The notes under the pieces: generated by a model | The model's input: the letters and a program-made list of their open reading frames with translations, nothing else | Databases searched by the model: none | What the model was told of the DNA's origin: nothing | Made by a program: the position numbers and the translations under genes | In this document: positions 34,671-42,984 of the stretch, piece by piece | How positions within the stretch are numbered: the first letter of the stretch is position 1 | Layout of the letters: every line of letters begins with the position of its first letter | Assembly (NCBI GenBank): GCA_029959285.1 | Contig: JASCOE010000001.1 | Span: 186,001-250,000 of the forward strand | Direction: 5' to 3' | Length of the DNA: 64,000 bases | Origin: Flavobacteriaceae bacterium PS02337 | Lineage (GTDB): Bacteria; Bacteroidota; Bacteroidia; Flavobacteriales; Flavobacteriaceae

Positions 34671-34735
34671 TTGCCACAGATTAAAAGGATTTAAATGATT
34701 TTTCAATCTTTGAAAATTCTTTTAATCTGTGGCAA
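34671..34735. repeat. Palindromic element, TGCCACAGATTAAAAG family, copy 1
   Basis: A perfect 17-base inverted repeat, TTGCCACAGATTAAAAG (34671-34687) and its complement (34719-34735), with a 31-base centre. Another complete copy is at 47477-47544 and a half copy at 4000-4032. It lies between two leftward genes. Confidence 0.85.
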
Positions 34736-34789
34736 CTATTTTTTTTACTCGTTTAACTGAAAACTGTCACTGCGACTGAAAACTAATAA

Positions 34790-35665
34790 TTAAGGCACAT
34801 CGTCGCCCATACTTTCTGTCCAGATTGCGAACCAGTCTTCAGTATCCATTTCTAATTCAATTGCTTTTGACAAAGATTGAATTCTCGCAATATTTACAGT
34901 TCCTGCGATCGGAATTACTTTTGCTGGATGTTTTAAAATCCATGACAATAAAAGAGTATCTGCACCTAAATGGTATTTCTCTAATAAAGTAGAAAACAGT
35001 TTTTTCAGGCGGCGAGTTTGTTTTGTATCTTCTCTAAAAACAGTTCCAAGCGGATTCCAAGACAACGGACGAATTCCGTTAGTTTGCATATAATCTAAAC
35101 TTCCGTCAGTCATAGCTTCATAATGCGTTGCCGAAAATTGAACTTGATTATAACTTACTTCTGTTTTCTGACGAATTAATTCGGTTTGAGAACTTGTAAA
35201 ATTTGAAAGTCCGAAATCAATAATTTTACCTTCAGCTTTTAATTTCTCAACCGCTTCAGCAATTTCATCTGCTTGCATTAACGGACTAGGTCTGTGAAGC
35301 AGAAAAACGTCAACATAATCAGTCTTTAAATTTTTTAAAGATCCTTCAACCGACTTAATAATATAGTCTTTAGAATAATCGTAATGTTTGATTTTGTTTT
35401 CAGGGCGTTTATCAGCAATCATCTGAATTCCGCACTTTGTAATTAATTGTAGTTTTTCACGTGCAATTTTACTTGCGTGAAAGGCTTTTCCAAAATCGGC
35501 TTCGGTCGTATACGATCCGTAAATATCCGCGTGATCAAAAGTCGTAATTTTGTTTTCGATACTCACTTGTATCATGTTTTCCATTTCTTTGGCTGTAAGG
35601 TTTTTATCCCAAACTCCCCAATTCATAGTGCCCGAAATTATAGGCGATAAGACTGTTTTGCTCAT
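34790..35665 (-). CDS. Aldo/keto reductase
   Basis: 291 residues of TIM-barrel AKR type. The catalytic tetrad can be placed: D44 and Y49 in DHADIYG, K77 in LITKCG, and the His in DVFLLHRPSP. The C-terminal LSWILKHPAKVIPIAGT is the cofactor-binding region. It reduces carbonyls with NADPH. The layout resembles the YdhF-like oxidoreductases; the substrate is unknown. It stands alone on the minus strand and is divergent from the Bat operon. Confidence 0.9.
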   Translation of the reverse strand: MSKTVLSPIISGTMNWGVWDKNLTAKEMENMIQVSIENKITTFDHADIYGSYTTEADFGKAFHASKIAREKLQLITKCGIQMIADKRPENKIKHYDYSKDYIIKSVEGSLKNLKTDYVDVFLLHRPSPLMQADEIAEAVEKLKAEGKIIDFGLSNFTSSQTELIRQKTEVSYNQVQFSATHYEAMTDGSLDYMQTNGIRPLSWNPLGTVFREDTKQTRRLKKLFSTLLEKYHLGADTLLLSWILKHPAKVIPIAGTVNIARIQSLSKAIELEMDTEDWFAIWTESMGDDVP

Positions 35666-35877
35666 AATTGTTATGCGTTATTTTTGGTAATAATTATGCT
35701 TTAATAAAACATAATCATCAAAGTTCTTAAAAATATAAAAATAGATTCACAATTAGTCCTTAAAATTAGGTCTTTGGTCGAAGTTTTAACCATTCTTTAA
35801 CATCTTACTTCTTAAAAAATATTCAATTTGCACTCTCAAAAATTAGGCGTAAAAATCAAGGTTTTAAAAATATTTAT

Positions 35878-36882
35878 ATGGAAGAAAATACAACGACTTT
35901 AGACATTAGAGCGATAAATGAAAAAATTGAAAGAGAAAGTGCTTTTATAGACCTTCTTACAATGGAAATGAACAAAGTTATTGTGGGCCAGAAACATATG
36001 GTCGAGCGTTTATTAATCGGATTGCTTGGACAAGGACATATTTTACTGGAAGGAGTTCCAGGTCTTGCAAAAACTTTGGCAATTAATACGCTTTCTCAAG
36101 CGGTTCAAGGTTCGTTCAGCCGTATTCAGTTTACGCCCGATTTATTACCTGCCGATGTTATCGGAACCATGATTTACAACATTAAAGCAAACGAATTCTC
36201 TATTAAAAAGGGACCAATTTTCGCCAATTTCGTACTTGCCGATGAGATTAACCGTGCTCCAGCAAAAGTTCAGTCAGCACTTTTGGAGGCAATGCAGGAA
36301 AAACAAGTTACAATTGGTGACACAACTTTCAAATTAGATCGTCCGTTTTTAGTATTGGCAACACAAAACCCAGTTGAGCAAGAAGGAACATACCAACTTC
36401 CTGAAGCGCAAGTGGATCGTTTTATGTTGAAAACCGTAATTGACTACCCAAAAATTGATGAAGAACGTTTTGTAATTCGCCAGAACTTGAAAGGATCTTA
36501 CGAAAAAGTAAATCCAGTTGTTTCTGTTGAACAGATTTTACGTGCGCAAGAAGCGGTACGTGAAGTTTACATGGACGAAAAAATTGAAAAATACATCTTA
36601 GATATTATTTTCGCTACGCGTTACCCAGAAAAATACAAATTAGCCGATTTAAAACCGCTTATCAGTTTTGGAGCTTCTCCTCGTGGAAGTATCAACTTGG
36701 CTAATGCTGCTAAATGTTATGCTTTCATCAAACGTCGTGGTTATGTAATTCCAGAAGACGTTCGTGCCGTTGTTCACGATGTTCTACGTCACAGAGTTGG
36801 AATCACTTACGAAGCAGAAGCAGAAAACATTACTTCTGTAGACATTATCAACAAAATCGTTAACGAGATTGAAGTACCTTAA
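35878..36882 (+). CDS. MoxR-type AAA+ ATPase, first gene of the Bat operon
   Basis: 334 residues. Walker A is GVPGLAKT (about 60-67), Walker B VLADEINRAP, and the sensor region LATQNPVEQEGTYQLPEAQVDRF is diagnostic for MoxR. MoxR ATPases act as chaperones that help assemble complexes with the VWA proteins encoded beside them, here DUF58, BatA and BatB. It opens a rightward run of nine genes to 45536. The spacer to the next gene (79 bases) consists of iterated GTTGATGG and CCATCAAC-like words. Confidence 0.94.
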   Translation: MEENTTTLDIRAINEKIERESAFIDLLTMEMNKVIVGQKHMVERLLIGLLGQGHILLEGVPGLAKTLAINTLSQAVQGSFSRIQFTPDLLPADVIGTMIYNIKANEFSIKKGPIFANFVLADEINRAPAKVQSALLEAMQEKQVTIGDTTFKLDRPFLVLATQNPVEQEGTYQLPEAQVDRFMLKTVIDYPKIDEERFVIRQNLKGSYEKVNPVVSVEQILRAQEAVREVYMDEKIEKYILDIIFATRYPEKYKLADLKPLISFGASPRGSINLANAAKCYAFIKRRGYVIPEDVRAVVHDVLRHRVGITYEAEAENITSVDIINKIVNEIEVP

Positions 36883-36961
36883 AAAGTTGATGGTTGATAG
36901 TTTTTTGTTGATGGTTCATACGCCATCAACCAACAACCATAAACCATAAACCAAACAAAAA
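36883..36961. repeat. Self-complementary word-iterating spacer
   Basis: GTTGATGGTT is repeated, then its complement CCATCAACC and the words CAACCATAAACCATAAACC follow, so the spacer can fold on itself. It separates moxR and the DUF58 gene. Confidence 0.6.
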
Positions 36962-37825
36962 ATGGATACAAAAGAGCTTTTAAAAAAAGTACGGAAAATA
37001 GAAATCAAGACCAAAAGATTGAGTAATCATATCTTTTCGGGAGAATACCACTCTTCATTTAAAGGACGAGGAATGACGTTTAGCGAGGTGCGTCAATACC
37101 AATACGGAGATGATATTCGTAACATCGATTGGAATGTAACCGCACGCTACAACGAAGCTCACGTTAAAGTATTTGAAGAAGAACGCGAATTAACCATGGT
37201 TTTAATGGTCGATATTTCGGGTTCGGAATCTTTTGGTTCTAAAAATCAATTCAAGAAAGACATCGTAACCGAAATTGCGGCAACGATGGCTTTTTCGGCT
37301 ACACAAAACAATGATAAAATTGGTTTAATCTTATTTTCTGATACTGTAGAATTATATATTCCGCCAAAAAAAGGACGTTCACACGTGCTTCGCATCATTC
37401 GTGAACTAATCGAATTTGAACCAAAAAGTCATAAAACAGACATTGCGCAAGCTTTGAAATTTTTGTCTGGAACTCAAAAAAAGAAAGCCATCATTTTTAT
37501 GATTTCAGATTTCATGTCTGATTCTTATGAGCAAACTTTAAAAATTGCTTCTAAAAAACATGATATTACTGGAGTTCGCGTTTATGATATGCGCGAAGAA
37601 AAAATTCCAAATTTAGGAATGGTTTCTATGCTGGATTCTGAAACAGGAAAAATACAATTGGTCGACACCAGTTCTAAAACAGTTCGTCTGAATTACGAGA
37701 AACATTATCAAGAAAAATTGAATTATTTTAAAGATACATTCCGTAAATCTGGAGCAGGGATTGTGAACACTAGAGTTGACGAAAATTACGTTACTAAACT
37801 ATTAGGCTATTTCAAATCGAGATAA
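36962..37825 (+). CDS. DUF58 protein with VWA-like domain
   Basis: 287 residues. The N-terminal 70 residues hold the DUF58 core (GMTFSEVRQYQYGDDIRNIDWNVTAR), followed by a VWA-like domain with the MIDAS string MVDISGSE and later a Thr/Asp pair. No membrane segment is seen, so it is probably a cytoplasmic partner of MoxR. In Bat operons it follows moxR directly, as here. Confidence 0.92.
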   Translation: MDTKELLKKVRKIEIKTKRLSNHIFSGEYHSSFKGRGMTFSEVRQYQYGDDIRNIDWNVTARYNEAHVKVFEEERELTMVLMVDISGSESFGSKNQFKKDIVTEIAATMAFSATQNNDKIGLILFSDTVELYIPPKKGRSHVLRIIRELIEFEPKSHKTDIAQALKFLSGTQKKKAIIFMISDFMSDSYEQTLKIASKKHDITGVRVYDMREEKIPNLGMVSMLDSETGKIQLVDTSSKTVRLNYEKHYQEKLNYFKDTFRKSGAGIVNTRVDENYVTKLLGYFKSR

Positions 37826-37840
37826 AGATTTTTGATTTTT

Positions 37841-37864
37841 GATTAACGATTTTTGATTTATGAT
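37841..37864. repeat. Left flanking repeat of the four-helix-bundle gene
   Basis: GATTAACGATTTTTGAT (37841-37857) matches the complement of 38303-38319 at 16 of 17 positions. GATTTATGAT (37855-37864) also has its complement at 38324-38333. The surrounding spacer iterates GATTTTTGATT. Confidence 0.6.
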
Positions 37865-37899
37865 GTGTGTGATTTATGTTTAAAGGAAGTATTTAAGAA

Positions 37900-38256
37900 A
37901 TGACGAAACAAGAATTAGAAAACAGATTGATTGATTTTGCAGCTACAATTATAAGGATTGCAAGTAAATTTGAAAAAAATTATGCAGGAAATCATTTGTC
38001 AGGACAAATAATTCGATCAGGAACATCGCCAGCTTTAAATTATGGCGAAGCACAAAGCGCAGAGAGTAAAAAAGATTTTATTCATAAAATGGGAATTTGC
38101 CTGAAAGAATTAAGAGAAACTTTTGTTTGTCTAAAAATAATAGAGAAAGCAAACTTATCAACAGACCAGGAAAGTTTAATGCAAGTAAAAATAGAGGCAA
38201 ATCAATTAATTTCAATTTTTGTATCTAGTATTAAAACATCAAAAAATAATTCATAA
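37900..38256 (+). CDS. Four-helix-bundle (S23/IVP-like) protein
   Basis: 118 residues, almost all helical. The motifs NHLSGQIIRSGTSPALNYGEA and DFIHKMGICLKELRET are those of the four-helix-bundle family first described in 23S rRNA intervening sequences. Function is unknown. Members occur scattered in Bacteroidota genomes. It sits inside the Bat operon on the same strand, between the DUF58 gene and the BatD-like gene, a place where no Bat component is expected, and is flanked by near-complementary repeats, which points to insertion. Confidence 0.85.
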   Translation: MTKQELENRLIDFAATIIRIASKFEKNYAGNHLSGQIIRSGTSPALNYGEAQSAESKKDFIHKMGICLKELRETFVCLKIIEKANLSTDQESLMQVKIEANQLISIFVSSIKTSKNNS

Positions 38257-38302
38257 AAAATTAAAGATTAACATTCAAAAATAATTGACAATCCTTGGAA
38301 CA

Positions 38303-38333
38303 ATCAAAATTCGTTAATCTTCAATCATAAATC
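38303..38333. repeat. Right flanking repeat of the four-helix-bundle gene
   Basis: ATCAAAATTCGTTAATC and ATCATAAATC are complements of the words at 37841-37864. They end a few bases before the next start codon. Confidence 0.6.
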
Positions 38334-38335
38334 AA

Positions 38336-39970
38336 ATGAAATTTAAACTTTATATATTTTTATTGCTTTTTTCTACTATGATTTTTGCACAGCAGAAACA
38401 AGTAGAAACAAGTATTGATACCACCAAAAATAAGATTGGTGCCGAGTTCAAGCTGTCGCTTAAAACGGTTGTAACTTCAACATCAAAAGTTGAATTTCCA
38501 AAACTTAAAAACATTGGTCCGTTAGAGGTTATTCAATCTTATCCGATCGATACGGTAAAAAAAGACGGAACTTACGAACTTATAAAAAAATATGGTTTAA
38601 CACAGTTTGATTCTGGTCGTTATACTATTCCGAGTGTCAAAATTTTAATCGACAAAAAACCTTTCTTTTCTGATTCTATTAAAGTTGAAGTTGCCAACGT
38701 AAAAGTGGATACTTTACAACAGAAAATGTATGACATCAAAGACATTTCTTCTGTTGATGAAGGAATTGGAAATTGGTGGATTTACGTTTTAATTGTTTTA
38801 GCAATTATTGGAATTGGCGCTTTTGTTTATTGGTACGTTAAAAAACGTCAGCTGAAAAAAATCGAAGAAGAGGTTTATAAAACACCTATTGAAAAAGCGA
38901 CAAGTTTATTGAACAATTTAGAGCAAAAAGAATTGGTTCAAAAAGGTGAAATCAAAGAATATTATAGTGAATTAACAGATATTGCGAGAAATTATATTGA
39001 AGAAGCAATTCACATTCCAGCAATGGAAAGCACCACTTCAGAGTTAATTACAGCTATTAGAGAAGCATCAACCAAAAAGAAAATGACGCTGACTCCAGAA
39101 ACCGTTGAAAATTTAGAACGCGTTTTACGTCAGGCCGATTTGGTAAAATTTGCGAAATCTAAACCGCTTGAATTTGAAATTACTGAAGATAGAAACAAAA
39201 TTCAAAAAGTCATTTTAACGCTTGATAACGCAATTCCGACGGAAGTTCCTGAAGATATCGAAGATCAGTTATTGAATGAAGCGCAAAGACAAAAGCAAAT
39301 CAAAGAACAGCTTCGCAAAAAACGCAATGCCAGAATTGGTTATTCTATTGCAGCTGTAATCTTATTGTTGTTTGTAACTACAACTTATTTTGTGGTTACC
39401 AAAGGTTTCACTTACGTGAAAGACAATTTAATCGGTCATCCATCTAAAGAATTATTAGAAGGCGAATGGGTAAAAAGTGCGTACGGAAGTCCTGCTATTT
39501 TAATCGAAACTCCAAAAGTTTTAAAAAGAATGGACACAGAAAAAGTCCTTCCGAAAGAAACAATGGCTTTGATCAAAGAAATGCAGCTTTTCACATACGG
39601 AAGCATGATTGATAATTTCTACATCACCGTTTCTACAGCCAAATTTAAACAGCCAACTGACATAGATTTAGCAAAAGCTCTAGAAGGATCTTTAAAAGTA
39701 ATGGAAGCTCAAGGCGCCCAAAATATTATTGTAAAACAAGAAGATTTTCAAACAAACGAAGGTATTCAGGGAGTTAAAGGTTACGGAACGATGTCTATTC
39801 TGAATCCTACAACTAAAACGAGTACAAAAGCATATTACGAATTGCTACTTTTCAAACAAGATCAAGGTTTACAGCAAATTTTGATTTTACATGAAGAAGG
39901 CGATACGTATGCAAATGACATTACAACCCGAGTATTAAATTCTGTTGAACTTCAAAGAGCAAGCAACTAA
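38336..39970 (+). CDS. Bat-operon membrane protein, BatD-like N-terminus
   Basis: 544 residues. A signal peptide (MKFKLYIFLLLFSTMIFAQ) precedes a beta-rich extracytoplasmic domain of about 110 residues resembling the BatD repeat (QVETSIDTTKNKIGAEFKLSL), a membrane segment near 146-168 (WWIYVLIVLAIIGIGAF), a cytoplasmic helical part (about 170-330) and a second membrane segment near 335-356, then about 185 residues outside. It follows the layout expected of the BatD-like/DUF4381 component next to DUF58. The stop overlaps the batA start (TAATG), so translation is coupled. Confidence 0.75.
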   Translation: MKFKLYIFLLLFSTMIFAQQKQVETSIDTTKNKIGAEFKLSLKTVVTSTSKVEFPKLKNIGPLEVIQSYPIDTVKKDGTYELIKKYGLTQFDSGRYTIPSVKILIDKKPFFSDSIKVEVANVKVDTLQQKMYDIKDISSVDEGIGNWWIYVLIVLAIIGIGAFVYWYVKKRQLKKIEEEVYKTPIEKATSLLNNLEQKELVQKGEIKEYYSELTDIARNYIEEAIHIPAMESTTSELITAIREASTKKKMTLTPETVENLERVLRQADLVKFAKSKPLEFEITEDRNKIQKVILTLDNAIPTEVPEDIEDQLLNEAQRQKQIKEQLRKKRNARIGYSIAAVILLLFVTTTYFVVTKGFTYVKDNLIGHPSKELLEGEWVKSAYGSPAILIETPKVLKRMDTEKVLPKETMALIKEMQLFTYGSMIDNFYITVSTAKFKQPTDIDLAKALEGSLKVMEAQGAQNIIVKQEDFQTNEGIQGVKGYGTMSILNPTTKTSTKAYYELLLFKQDQGLQQILILHEEGDTYANDITTRVLNSVELQRASN

Positions 39971-40971
39971 TGAGTAAGATGAGTTTTTTAAATCCAGAAT
40001 TTCTTTGGTTGTTTCTATTGATTCCGATTGCCATAGTTTGGTATTTGTGGAAACGCAATCAGCAGTCGGCTACTTTAAAAATGAGTTCTACAGCAGGTTT
40101 CAAGAACAGCGAATCACTACTAACGAAATTAAAACCTGCTTTATACGTTTTTAGAATACTTGCATTATGTTCTTTGATTATTGCATTGGCTCGACCAAGA
40201 ACCGTAGACATTAGCAACCAGACTAAAACAACAAAAGGAATTGATATTGTAATGGCAATTGACGTTTCTGGATCTATGTTGGCAAAAGATTTAAAACCAA
40301 ATCGTATGGAAGCTTTGAAAAGAGTTGCCGCAGATTTCGTTGAAGAAAGACCAAACGATAGAATTGGTTTGGTTTTATATGCATCTGAAGCCTACACAAA
40401 AACTCCAGTAACTAGCGATAAAGCGATTATTCTTGAAGCTATAAAAGGAATTAAATACGACACCGCATTACAAGACGGAACCGGAATCGGTATGGGATTG
40501 GCAACTGCTGTGAATCGTTTAAAAGATAGTAAAGCAAAAAGCCGTGTGATTATTTTGCTTACAGATGGTGTGAATAACGCTGGTTTTATTGAGCCAGAAA
40601 CGGCATCAGATATTGCAAAACAATACGGAATAAAAGTCTACACCATTGGTCTTGGATCTAATGGAATGGCTGAATCTCCATACGCATATGCTCCAAACGG
40701 CGGTTTCTTATTCAAAATGCAAAAAGTTGAAATCGATGAGAAATTGATGAGAAACATAGCTCAAAAAACAGACGGAACTTATTTTAGAGCAACAAGTAAC
40801 GACAAGTTAGCACAGATTTACAATTCAATCAATAAACTGGAAACGACAGAAATTCAAGAATTGAAATTCTATGATTATGATGAAAAGTACAGAGGATTTG
40901 TTTTATTTGCAGCCTTTTTATTATTGCTTGAAGTTGGTTTAAGAAATACAGTTTACAGAAGCTTTATTTAA
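39970..40971 (+). CDS. batA: BatA, VWA-domain membrane protein
   Basis: 333 residues. Membrane segments near the N-terminus (FLWLFLLIPIAIVWYLW), around 60-78, and at the C-terminus (GFVLFAAFLLLLEVGL) enclose a VWA domain with MIDAS residues AIDVSGSM, T in KTPVTSD and LLTDGVNN. Bat proteins were linked to aerotolerance in Bacteroides fragilis; the metal site suggests a protein-binding scaffold worked on by MoxR. It overlaps the preceding stop and is followed 75 bases later by batB, across a spacer of repeated GAAAACTG words. Confidence 0.94.
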   Translation: MSKMSFLNPEFLWLFLLIPIAIVWYLWKRNQQSATLKMSSTAGFKNSESLLTKLKPALYVFRILALCSLIIALARPRTVDISNQTKTTKGIDIVMAIDVSGSMLAKDLKPNRMEALKRVAADFVEERPNDRIGLVLYASEAYTKTPVTSDKAIILEAIKGIKYDTALQDGTGIGMGLATAVNRLKDSKAKSRVIILLTDGVNNAGFIEPETASDIAKQYGIKVYTIGLGSNGMAESPYAYAPNGGFLFKMQKVEIDEKLMRNIAQKTDGTYFRATSNDKLAQIYNSINKLETTEIQELKFYDYDEKYRGFVLFAAFLLLLEVGLRNTVYRSFI

Positions 40972-41046
40972 ATATTTTAGTCGCAGTCTTAGTTCTCAGT
41001 TTACAGCTGAAAACTGTGACAGAAAACTGAAAACTAGAATTAAAAA
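40972..41046. repeat. Spacer with iterated CTGAAAACTG words
   Basis: CTGAAAACTG, CAGAAAACTGAAAACTA and CTCAGTTTACAG recur in 75 bases between batA and batB. Related words stand at 25560-25585 and 34753-34788. Confidence 0.6.
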
Positions 41047-42081
41047 ATGGAATTAGACGAAAAAAAATATTTATATCTCTTAATACTAATCCCAATTGTG
41101 GTGTGTATTTTTCTTTTCAATATGTATTGGAAAAGAAGAACACAACGCGAGTTTGGTGATTTAGAAATGGTAAAAAGATTGAGCCCTGAGAAATCAGTTT
41201 TTAAACCTGTTTTAAAAATTGTGGTAATTCTTTTGGCACTTACTTGCTTGATTATCGGTTTGGTAAATCCAAAAATTGGAACTAAAATGGAAACCGTAAA
41301 AAGAGAAGGTATAGATATTGTTTTTGCTGTCGACGTTTCTAAAAGTATGCTTGCCGAAGATATTGTACCGAGCCGTTTAGAAAAAAGCAAACAATTGGTT
41401 TCTCAGATCATTAACAACTTAGGAAGCGACCGAATCGGGATTGTAGCTTATGCAGGAAGCGCATTCCCAGTTTTACCAATTACATCAGATTACAGCGTTG
41501 CTAAAATGTTTTTGCAAAGTATGAGTCCAGATATGGTTTCTTCACAAGGAACATCTTTAGACGAAGCAATTAGATTGTCTGCAACTTATTTTGACGAAAA
41601 AAGCAAAACCAGCAAATTATTAATTCTAATTTCTGATGGGGAAGATCATTCTGAAGGCGCATCTGCGGCAGCGGAAGAAGCTAATAAATTAGGAATGAAA
41701 ATCATCACCATTGGTGTTGGAACAGAAAAAGGAGGCACAATTCCGTTAAAAGAAAACGGCGTTGTCAAAGCATATCAAAAAGATCAAAACGGAGAAACGG
41801 TAATCACTAAATTAAATCAAGAAGGTTTAAAAACGATTGCAAAAGCAACTAAAGGCGGTTACGTTTACGGCGGAAGCACGAAAGAAGTTTTAGATTATGT
41901 AAAAAATGCTTTAAACAATATTCAAAAAACAGAATTTGAAGCAACACAAATGGCAGAGTTTCAATCGCAATTTCAATGGTTTATCGGATTTGCTTTTTTA
42001 CTGTTGTTTATTGATATTTTCTTATTAGAAAGAAAAACAAACTGGATCAAAGAGTTGGATTTATTTAACGAAAAGAAATAA
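41047..42081 (+). CDS. batB: BatB, VWA-domain membrane protein
   Basis: 344 residues. A paralogue of batA with the same plan: two N-terminal membrane segments, a VWA domain with VDVSKSM, T in LPITSD and LISDGEDH, and a C-terminal membrane segment (FIGFAFLLLFIDIFLL). Both VWA proteins keep the full MIDAS. batC begins 38 bases after it. Confidence 0.94.
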   Translation: MELDEKKYLYLLILIPIVVCIFLFNMYWKRRTQREFGDLEMVKRLSPEKSVFKPVLKIVVILLALTCLIIGLVNPKIGTKMETVKREGIDIVFAVDVSKSMLAEDIVPSRLEKSKQLVSQIINNLGSDRIGIVAYAGSAFPVLPITSDYSVAKMFLQSMSPDMVSSQGTSLDEAIRLSATYFDEKSKTSKLLILISDGEDHSEGASAAAEEANKLGMKIITIGVGTEKGGTIPLKENGVVKAYQKDQNGETVITKLNQEGLKTIAKATKGGYVYGGSTKEVLDYVKNALNNIQKTEFEATQMAEFQSQFQWFIGFAFLLLFIDIFLLERKTNWIKELDLFNEKK

Positions 42082-42119
42082 ATGCTCAGATGAAATTCAG
42101 AACAGAAAACAAAATTAGA

Positions 42120-42890
42120 ATGAAAAATTTACTTCTTTATATCTTACTAACGGTTTCTTTTGCAGTTTCTGCACAAGAGAAAGACAAATCATTGCCTGCT
42201 GCGAATGAAGAATATAAACAGAATAAATTTGTTGATGCTGAGGCAAACTATAGAATTTCGGAATCTAAATTTCCTAAACGATCTACAGCTCCATACAATT
42301 TAGGAAACACGATTTATAGACAAAATCAAATTTCGGAAGCTAAATTTGCTTACGCGAAAGCGATAAAAAATGCTAAGACTAGACCTGAAAAACATAAAGC
42401 TTTTCACAATCTTGGAAACGTTTTCATGAAGGAGAAAGATTATACTCAGGCAGTTGAAGCTTACAAACAAGCTTTACGCAACGATCCAACTGATGAGGAA
42501 ACGCGCTACAATTACGCTTATGCGAAACAAAAACTAAAAGAAAATCCGCCGAAAAACGATAAAAATAAAGACAAGAATAAGGATAAGGACAAAGACAAGG
42601 ATAAAAATAAAGATAAGAACAAGGACAACAATAAAGATAAAGATAAGGACAAGGATAAGAAAGACGACAAAGGCGATAAGGACAAGGATAAAAAAGATGG
42701 TAAAAACGATCCGAAGAAAGATGACAAGTCTGATAATAAAGGAGAGCCAAAACCACAACCTGGAGGAATCTCTAAAGAGCGCGTTCAGAACTTGTTAGAT
42801 GCTGTTAATAACGAAGAGAAGAAAATTCAGGATAAAGTTAACGCACAGAAAGTAAAAGGTAGTCCTAAAAAATCTGAAAAAGACTGGTAA
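42120..42890 (+). CDS. batC: BatC, TPR protein with highly charged Lys/Asp/Asn tract
   Basis: 256 residues from the ATG at 42120, where a signal peptide begins (MKNLLLYILLTVSFAVSAQ); an earlier ATG at 42090 would put ten charged residues in front. TPR units cover about 25-135 (PYNLGNTIYRQ, AFHNLGNVFMKEKDYTQAVEAYKQAL). From about residue 143 to 208 it becomes a low-complexity KDKNKD tract, then a short helix. TPR parts bind partners, probably the BatA/BatB complex; the charged tract is presumably disordered in the periplasm. Confidence 0.88.
   Translation: MKNLLLYILLTVSFAVSAQEKDKSLPAANEEYKQNKFVDAEANYRISESKFPKRSTAPYNLGNTIYRQNQISEAKFAYAKAIKNAKTRPEKHKAFHNLGNVFMKEKDYTQAVEAYKQALRNDPTDEETRYNYAYAKQKLKENPPKNDKNKDKNKDKDKDKDKNKDKNKDNNKDKDKDKDKKDDKGDKDKDKKDGKNDPKKDDKSDNKGEPKPQPGGISKERVQNLLDAVNNEEKKIQDKVNAQKVKGSPKKSEKDW
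42548..42740 (+). repeat. Microsatellite-like coding tract (AAAGAYAARGAY)
   Basis: About 190 bases made of AAxGAx hexamers coding for Lys-Asp and Lys-Asn pairs inside batC. Frame and charge would be kept if units were gained or lost in sixes. Confidence 0.85.
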
Positions 42891-42984
42891 AATTTGGTTA
42901 ATCGTTTAACCGTTAATTTGTTTATTTGATTCAAACAAAACGACGGTTAAACGATTAAACATTAAAAAACGATTAAACACTTAA
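42891..42984. repeat. Spacer with iterated GTTTAACC/TTAAACGATTAAAC words
   Basis: AATCGTTTAACCG on the left and CGGTTAAACGATTAAAC on the right are complementary, and ACGATTAAAC recurs three times before the batD start. The words ACGATTAA and CGATTAAAC recur at 55568-55600. Confidence 0.65.

Noticed and set aside
34656-34706. Upstream ATG start for the SDR gene
   Set aside because: It would place 17 residues, coded by the palindromic element, before the strand that forms the nucleotide fold.
42424-42758. Long open frames on the minus strand opposite batC
   Set aside because: They are by-products of the AAxGAx hexamer tract and give low-complexity Leu/Ser or Ile/Phe protein; the plus-strand TPR gene is real.
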